Origin: JBAXAM01 sp964565935
GTDB lineage: Bacteria > Pseudomonadota > Gammaproteobacteria > UBA9339
Direction of reading: 5' to 3'
DNA: 17,324 bases
NCBI GenBank assembly: GCA_964565935.1
Contig: CAZMGW010000025.1
Location: forward strand, 1 to 17,324
Shown: positions 12,172 through 17,324 of the stretch, piece after piece
How the letters are laid out: each line of letters starts with the position of its first letter
Numbering within the stretch: position 1 is the first letter of the stretch
Translations under genes and position numbers: made by a program
The notes under the pieces: model-generated
What the model saw: only the letters and a program-made list of their open reading frames with translations
Databases searched by the model: none
Told to the model about the DNA's origin: nothing

Positions 12172-15100
12172 ATGACTTTGAAGAACAAAAATTCTTTTTG
12201 CGTTGTTGATGGCAATGAAGCGGCTTCCTACGTCGCCTATCGAACCAACGAAATCTGCATCATTTACCCAATTACTCCCGCCTCAAGCATGGGAGAGCTC
12301 CCCGATCAATGGGCCTCCGAAGGCATTAAAAACATCTGGGGAACCGTTCCGCAAGTCGTAACAATGCAAAGCGAGGGCGGTGCTGCCGGAGCAATTCATG
12401 GCGCAACTCAAACCGGGGCGCTGGCAACAACTTTTACCTCTTCTCAAGGTCTTTTGTTGATGATCCCCAACATGTACCGAATCGCGGGAGACCTGACGCC
12501 CGCCGTGTTTCACGTGGCCGCGCGCGCAATAGCTACTCACGGCATGTCAATTTTTGGCGATCATTCAGATGTTTACGCAACACGAGCCACCGGCTTTGCC
12601 ATGCTTTGCTCCTCCAGCGTACAAGAAGCGCACGACATGGCATTGATTGCTCAGGCAGCAAGCCTGCAAACCCGCATTCCATTTTTGCACTTTTTTGATG
12701 GGTTTCGCACCAGCCACGAAGTGGCAAAAATTGAGCAACTCTCCGATCAACAAATTCGCGCAATGATTCCGGATGAGCTAGTGATTGAGAACCGCAATCG
12801 CCGCCTGACCCCTGACAACCCAACTGTTCGGGGGATTGTTTCAGATCCTGATACCTATTTTCAAGGGCGCGAGGCCGTGAATCCTTTTTATAACGAAACG
12901 CCGGGGATCCTTGAAAAAACCATTGGGCAATTCAAAGAGGCGACTGGACGCGAATACAAATTAATGGATTATTATGGCGACGCAGACGCCGAGCGCGTTA
13001 TTATAATCATGGGTTCTGCCGCTGAGACCGTGCAAGAAACGGTTGATTATCTTCGGACAAAAGGCGAAAAAGTCGGCTTGATAAAGGTGCGCTTATTCCG
13101 CCCATTTCCAAAAGCGCAATTTTTAGCCGCCATGCCCAAAACCTGCAAAGCGATCGCGATTTTAGACCGCACCAAAGAGCCAGGATCTGCCGGTGAGCCT
13201 TTATACGAAGAGATTTCGACCACCTTGATCGAAAGAGGAGAAGAGCAAAATAAAAAAATTATTGCCGGACGTTACGGCATTGCCTCCAAAGAATTTACCC
13301 CGGCGATGGTCAAAGCGATTTTTGATGAACTCAAAAAAGCGGATCCCAAAAACCACTTTACCATTGGTATCAACGACGACGTAACCCACACCAGCCTCGA
13401 TTATGACCCCAATTTTGATATTGAGGCGGGCTCAGTGATCCGTGCGGTTTTTTACGGCCTTGGTTCTGACGGCACGGTCAGTGCGAATAAAAACTCCATC
13501 AAAATTATTGGCGAAGAAACCGACCTTTTTGCGCAAGGCTATTTTGTTTACGATGCCAAAAAGACCGGCTCACAAACGGTTTCTCATCTGCGCTTTGGGC
13601 CCAACAAAATACGCTCAACTTATTTAATTAGCAGCGCCAACTTTATTGGTTGTCACCAATTTAGATTTGTTGAAACTATGGCGATTTTAGAAAGAGCCGC
13701 ACCAAACTCGACCTTCTTGCTCAACAGCCCTTTTGCGGCCGACAAGGTTTGGGATAAATTGCCCCGCTCTTTGCAACAGACAATCATCGACAAAAAAATT
13801 AAATTTTACGTGATTGATGGATATAAAGTTGCTCGTGATTCCGGCATGGGCGCGCACATCAACACCATTATGCAGACTTGCTTTTTTGCTTTAAGCGGCG
13901 TGTTGCCGCGTGAAAGCGCGATTGCAAAAATTAAAGATGCGATTAAAAAAACTTACGCCTCAAAGGGCGAAGAGGTTTTACAAAAAAATTACGCCGCGGT
14001 CGATAACACCCTGGCAAACCTTGTCGAAGTTAAAGTGCCGAGCGAGGCTTCCAGCAATTTTGATTTATCGCCAACGGTCAGTGTCGATGCGCCGCCGTTT
14101 ATCCAAGAGGTGATTGGCAAAATGATCGCAGGGAAGGGCAATGAGCTGCCGGTCAGTGCTTTTCCGTGTGGCGGAGTTTATCCAACCAACTCAACCAAGT
14201 GGGAAAAGCGCAACATTTCTGCCGAGATTCCGGCGTGGGTGCCAGAAAATTGTGTGCAGTGCGGTCTGTGCCGAATTGTCTGTCCGCACAGTGCTATCCG
14301 CTCCAAGCGCTATCCAGAAAGCGCCTTGAAAGGCGCGCCAGAGACTTTCCAATCGACTAAATTGCGCGGCCCAGATGCGGAAGGCGATTGTTTTACGATC
14401 CAAGTTTACGCAGAAGATTGCACCGGTTGTGGCGCCTGCATTGAAGTTTGTCCTATAAATAAAGGCAAAACCGGCAAAAAAGCCTTGGTGATGCGGCCCA
14501 AACAAAACGAGCCAGAAGCAGAGCGAAGCAACCTCAAGTTTTTTGAAAACCTGCCGGTTGATCCGAGCAAAGTCGATAAATTAAGCGTGCGTGGGATTCA
14601 ACACGTGAACCCGATGTTTGAATTTTGTGCCGCTTGTGCCGGTTGTGGCGAAGCCCCGTATGTAAAATTATTAACCCAATTATTTGGCGATCGCTTAATT
14701 ATGGCTGATGCCTGCGGTTGTACGCTTGTGTATGGTGGCTATTTGCCAACAACGCCTTGGACGGTGAATCACGAAGGCCGTGGGCCAGCATTCGGTGCGT
14801 CTTTATTTGAAGATAACGCCGAGTTTGGTTACGGCTTTTTGTTAACTGCAGAAAAACATCGCGAACAAGCGTTAGAATTAATTGCTGAGCTCGCAGATCA
14901 AATTAATGCGCCAGAATTAATTAACGCCACCACTAACGCAACGCAAAAAAACGATAGCGAGATTGCGGCGCTGCGCCATCAAATTGCTAAATTAAAAAAT
15001 CGCTTGGCAGAAATAAACAATCCGCGCGCCAAACAATTGTTGTCGCTGATTGATCAATTGGTTCGGCAAAGTATTTGGGCGGTTGGTGGAGATGGTTGGG

Positions 15101-15708
15101 CTTATGACATCGGCTTCGGTGGTTTGGATCACGTCCTTGCCAGCGGGAGAAATATGAAAATTCTCGTGCTGGATACGGAAGTGTATTCCAATACCGGCGG
15201 ACAATCATCAAAAGCAACCCCTCGTGGTGCGGTGAGTAAATTTGCCGCGGGCGGCAAGCCAACAGCCAAAAAAGATTTGGGATTAATGCTCATGACCTAT
15301 GGCAATATTTATATTGCGAATATTGCGATTGGTGCCAATCCTGGGCAGGCGATTAAGGCTTTCCAAGAAGCGGAAAATTACGACGGCCCGGCGATCGTGA
15401 TTGCTTACAGTCACTGCATTGCACACGGGATCGATATGCAAAAGGGGATGCAGCAGCAAAAACTCGCGGTGCAAAGTGGCTATTGGCCGCTTTATCGTTA
15501 CAATCCAGATCGGGTTAAAGAAGGGTTGAATCCATTGCAATTGGATTCAGAAAAACCGAGCATTCCGTTTGCTGAATATATTAAAAATGAGAATCGATAT
15601 CAGATTTTGGCACGGACGAAGCCGGAGGTTGCGAAAGAATTGATGAAACTTGCGGAAGAAGATATTGCGCGCAGGTGGCGGATGTATGAGGCGCTGCAGA
15701 GGGTGTAA
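12172..15708 (+). CDS. nifJ: Pyruvate:ferredoxin (flavodoxin) oxidoreductase, NifJ type
   Basis: PFOR converts pyruvate and CoA to acetyl-CoA and CO2 and passes low-potential electrons to ferredoxin or flavodoxin. It uses TPP and three [4Fe-4S] clusters. The 1178 residues form a complete fused single-chain enzyme of normal length. The N-terminal domain holds YPITPASSMGE. The ferredoxin-like insert has two cluster motifs, CxxCxxC at 694/697/700 with C704, and CxxCxxC at 750/753/756 with C760. The proximal cluster ligands are in CAACAGC from residue 819, C848 in ADACGC, and C1082 in SHCIAHG. The TPP site is GGDGWAYDIGFGG near 972-984, then EVYSNTGGQSSKAT. Start choice: AAGAGG lies 8 bases before the ATG at 12172. 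It is a single gene behind a repeat-rich leader, and I see no clear promoter. It is oxygen-sensitive chemistry, so the host probably lives at low oxygen. Confidence 0.97.
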   Translation: MTLKNKNSFCVVDGNEAASYVAYRTNEICIIYPITPASSMGELPDQWASEGIKNIWGTVPQVVTMQSEGGAAGAIHGATQTGALATTFTSSQGLLLMIPNMYRIAGDLTPAVFHVAARAIATHGMSIFGDHSDVYATRATGFAMLCSSSVQEAHDMALIAQAASLQTRIPFLHFFDGFRTSHEVAKIEQLSDQQIRAMIPDELVIENRNRRLTPDNPTVRGIVSDPDTYFQGREAVNPFYNETPGILEKTIGQFKEATGREYKLMDYYGDADAERVIIIMGSAAETVQETVDYLRTKGEKVGLIKVRLFRPFPKAQFLAAMPKTCKAIAILDRTKEPGSAGEPLYEEISTTLIERGEEQNKKIIAGRYGIASKEFTPAMVKAIFDELKKADPKNHFTIGINDDVTHTSLDYDPNFDIEAGSVIRAVFYGLGSDGTVSANKNSIKIIGEETDLFAQGYFVYDAKKTGSQTVSHLRFGPNKIRSTYLISSANFIGCHQFRFVETMAILERAAPNSTFLLNSPFAADKVWDKLPRSLQQTIIDKKIKFYVIDGYKVARDSGMGAHINTIMQTCFFALSGVLPRESAIAKIKDAIKKTYASKGEEVLQKNYAAVDNTLANLVEVKVPSEASSNFDLSPTVSVDAPPFIQEVIGKMIAGKGNELPVSAFPCGGVYPTNSTKWEKRNISAEIPAWVPENCVQCGLCRIVCPHSAIRSKRYPESALKGAPETFQSTKLRGPDAEGDCFTIQVYAEDCTGCGACIEVCPINKGKTGKKALVMRPKQNEPEAERSNLKFFENLPVDPSKVDKLSVRGIQHVNPMFEFCAACAGCGEAPYVKLLTQLFGDRLIMADACGCTLVYGGYLPTTPWTVNHEGRGPAFGASLFEDNAEFGYGFLLTAEKHREQALELIAELADQINAPELINATTNATQKNDSEIAALRHQIAKLKNRLAEINNPRAKQLLSLIDQLVRQSIWAVGGDGWAYDIGFGGLDHVLASGRNMKILVLDTEVYSNTGGQSSKATPRGAVSKFAAGGKPTAKKDLGLMLMTYGNIYIANIAIGANPGQAIKAFQEAENYDGPAIVIAYSHCIAHGIDMQKGMQQQKLAVQSGYWPLYRYNPDRVKEGLNPLQLDSEKPSIPFAEYIKNENRYQILARTKPEVAKELMKLAEEDIARRWRMYEALQRV

Positions 15709-15861
15709 GTTTTGTTGGCCTTGGCAAAGGGATGATGTGTCCTACGTTTACTTGGCGCAGAAAGAGCGTATGCGTTTGTCTTCATGCTCAAAAAGAAGGA
15801 TAGTGTTTTTTAATAAAATGGCTATAATTAACAATAACATAAAAAACCAAAGGAGTGTTTT
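15709..15861. promoter_or_regulatory. Gap behind nifJ with a -10 element for the last gene
   Basis: The gap contains a consensus TATAAT at 15823-15828, 33 bases before the next start codon, with no good -35 at 16-18 bases. I see no clear terminator for nifJ. AAAGGAG (15849-15855) is the ribosome binding site for the next gene, 6 bases from its first ATG. Confidence 0.45.
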
Positions 15862-17324
15862 ATGATGCCTGAAATGCCACCAGAAATGCCTCAAGCTAGA
15901 CCACAAGCTACTCTTGCCCTGAGAGCAGATCGTGAAAATTCGATGCTAAATACAGATGAAAGTATTGCCGCATCTGTGGCAGTACGCAGAGTTATGGCGA
16001 AATATGGAGAAGAATTTGGTCGTCTTGGTGGTCGCGATGCGGTAATACAAGATTTTAGAAAATATTTGCTTGGCAAATTAGGGGCCGCGGAGGCTACTGC
16101 CGAAGAAGCAATGGCTTTTCAAGGAGAAGAAAAGAGTGATACATTTTATAAGTATCGTACCGCATTGCGAACACTTGATGCTCCTCTAGTCGGAATCTAC
16201 GGGAATCCCCTGAGTACCAACGCAGAATATAACTTAACTTCCTATTTAGTTGTTCACGCCAGAGACCTGATGGCATATTATTGGCTTGCCGCAAGCGACC
16301 CCGATATGGAGCTGCTTGAAGAGGATCTTCGGGGAACTACTAGAGAAGAATTAATAAATGGCTCTAAAGAGTTCTTTACTGACAAAATAGCTGAGATTTC
16401 CAGGGCTCATACTGAAGATCTATCGCCCCACGATGCTGCGCGTGATGAAGCATCTTGTCTTGCTGGCACGATAGGAAGATTGGTTAATTCTGTGGTTTAT
16501 AATCCGGTTGCTATTATGGGGCTAGATCCAGCAAAAGAATTTCCAAACAAAATAAGAGCGTTTGCAATTGATAGGTTTCGCCACCTATCCGCGGTAGATA
16601 AACATAATGTTCTAGAGTACATAAATGAACAAGCGTCTGCCTACCCAGGAGAGAAACCTGTTGTCACTGCCGCGGTAAAAGCGAGTTTCGATAATTTTTT
16701 GAGCGCCCTTAAGCCGGAAGATTTTGTTACACAACTCACCGAAGAATACGGCGATCGTCTTATGACTGACGTAAGACGTAAAGGTGCGGCAGAACAATTC
16801 ACTCGGGCTATCACCCCGGAAGGCTTCTTGGTCTCCCCAATTTTTGCAGAAAACGGGCATGAGCTCTTGGAGAGGATTGCAGAAGCAGCAGCTCCAATTA
16901 TAGGACCAGATACAGATACGGCTACTTTATTGGAAGTAGCGCAAAATCCTTATGCTCATATAGATGATTTACGAGAGGTCGCCGTTCACCCTAACGCTAA
17001 TACCGCTTGCCTTGTTGCTGTTGCTAACCAGCGTGTTTGTGATGCTAATCTACTAGAGGTTATAGCTGTACGAGCTGACGATATTGCTACTTTATTGGCC
17101 GTAGCACGAAATTCCCATACCAATTTGGCTGGTTTAAAAGCCGTGGCTGAGAACCCTAAAGCCAATGCCGAGGTCCTTGGGGTTGTTGCGGGCAATCCCA
17201 ATTGTGATGCTGATTTACTAAAAACTGTGGCCGGGGACTCTAGAGCCGATGCCGGGGTCCTTACAGTTGTTGTGCAGCATCGCAATTGTGATGCTGCTGT
17301 ACTAAAAGCTGTGGCTGAGAACCA
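15862..17324 (+). CDS. Hypothetical protein ending in 14-residue repeats (partial)
   Basis: The frame is open to the window end, giving at least 487 residues; the C-terminus is missing. A near-consensus AAAGGAG precedes the ATG (a second ATG follows at once). The N-terminus repeats PEMP. Residues 30-350 are mostly helical and charged and match no family that I recognise. From about residue 362 the sequence becomes a run of 14-residue units of the form LxxVAxNPxxxxxx, for example LLEVAQNPYAHIDD, LREVAVHPNANTAC and LKAVAENPKANAEV; roughly nine units are visible. The last units also repeat as 28-residue (84-base) pairs at DNA level, so the array is still expanding. The pattern resembles the leucine-rich-repeat variant or HEAT-like solenoids, which bind proteins or nucleic acids. 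No signal peptide is present. Function unknown. Confidence 0.85.
   Translation, partial: MMPEMPPEMPQARPQATLALRADRENSMLNTDESIAASVAVRRVMAKYGEEFGRLGGRDAVIQDFRKYLLGKLGAAEATAEEAMAFQGEEKSDTFYKYRTALRTLDAPLVGIYGNPLSTNAEYNLTSYLVVHARDLMAYYWLAASDPDMELLEEDLRGTTREELINGSKEFFTDKIAEISRAHTEDLSPHDAARDEASCLAGTIGRLVNSVVYNPVAIMGLDPAKEFPNKIRAFAIDRFRHLSAVDKHNVLEYINEQASAYPGEKPVVTAAVKASFDNFLSALKPEDFVTQLTEEYGDRLMTDVRRKGAAEQFTRAITPEGFLVSPIFAENGHELLERIAEAAAPIIGPDTDTATLLEVAQNPYAHIDDLREVAVHPNANTACLVAVANQRVCDANLLEVIAVRADDIATLLAVARNSHTNLAGLKAVAENPKANAEVLGVVAGNPNCDADLLKTVAGDSRADAGVLTVVVQHRNCDAAVLKAVAEN
16948..17324 (+). repeat. Array encoding 14-residue repeats, with 84-bp higher-order period
   Basis: Each 42-base unit encodes LxxVAxNPxxxxxx. 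AATTGTGATGCTG recurs at 17200 and 17284, exactly 84 bases apart, and GTGGCTGAGAACC recurs as well, showing that pairs of units were duplicated together. The array runs off the window. Confidence 0.8.

Noticed and set aside
12024..12215. Minus-strand open frame of 63 codons before nifJ
   Set aside because: It starts inside nifJ and crosses repeat copy 2. Its similarity to the frame in copy 1 comes from the repeat.
16986..17285. Minus-strand open frame opposite the 14-residue repeats
   Set aside because: It is a shadow of the repeat array, with the same period and no start signal.

Overview
The window looks like chromosomal DNA of a gammaproteobacterium, possibly a host-associated relative of the Coxiella/Legionella group. 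The evidence is the conserved order rpmH-rnpA-yidD-yidC (then mnmE) on the minus strand, a YidC of gram-negative type with a large periplasmic domain, a short TsaC resembling the E. coli protein, and two ankyrin-repeat proteins. The host-associated lifestyle is inference; the class-level call is stronger. Base composition is moderate, with very AT-rich intergenic DNA.

Layout. 1-2.3 kb (minus): a small envelope-flavoured cluster of a secreted hypothetical protein, tsaC and an outer-membrane barrel-like protein. 2.4-3.9 kb (minus): mnmE with its own intrinsic terminator. 4.0-5.1 kb (plus): an AAA/DUF4143 ATPase divergent from mnmE, with overlapping promoters. 5.2-7.9 kb (minus): two ankyrin genes, the second probably shortened by a frameshift. 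These three genes separate yidC from mnmE and look like an accessory insertion into a core locus. 8.1-8.2 kb: a long palindrome right behind yidC. 8.2-10.7 kb (minus): yidC, yidD, rnpA and rpmH, with a 179-bp inverted-repeat element placed exactly between the rpmH stop and the rnpA start. 10.74-11.06 kb: an AT-rich divergent intergenic region with promoters both ways and DnaA-box-like sites, but no dnaA next to it. 11.06-11.5 kb (plus): a universal stress protein. 11.5-12.17 kb: 675 bp of repeats, including two inverted copies of a three-hairpin element whose stems covary and, between them, a 99-bp tandem duplication. 12.2-15.7 kb (plus): a complete NifJ-type pyruvate:ferredoxin/flavodoxin oxidoreductase. 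15.86 kb to the end (plus): a protein running off the window that ends in 14-residue repeats.

The core genes serve translation and the envelope: ribosomal protein L34, RNase P protein, membrane insertion (YidD/YidC) and tRNA modification (MnmE, TsaC). The PFOR and the stress protein suggest low-oxygen metabolism. The ankyrin, ATPase and 14-residue-repeat proteins are accessory. The most notable unexplained signals are the covarying hairpin element upstream of nifJ, the rpmH/rnpA inverted-repeat element and the 14-residue-repeat protein.
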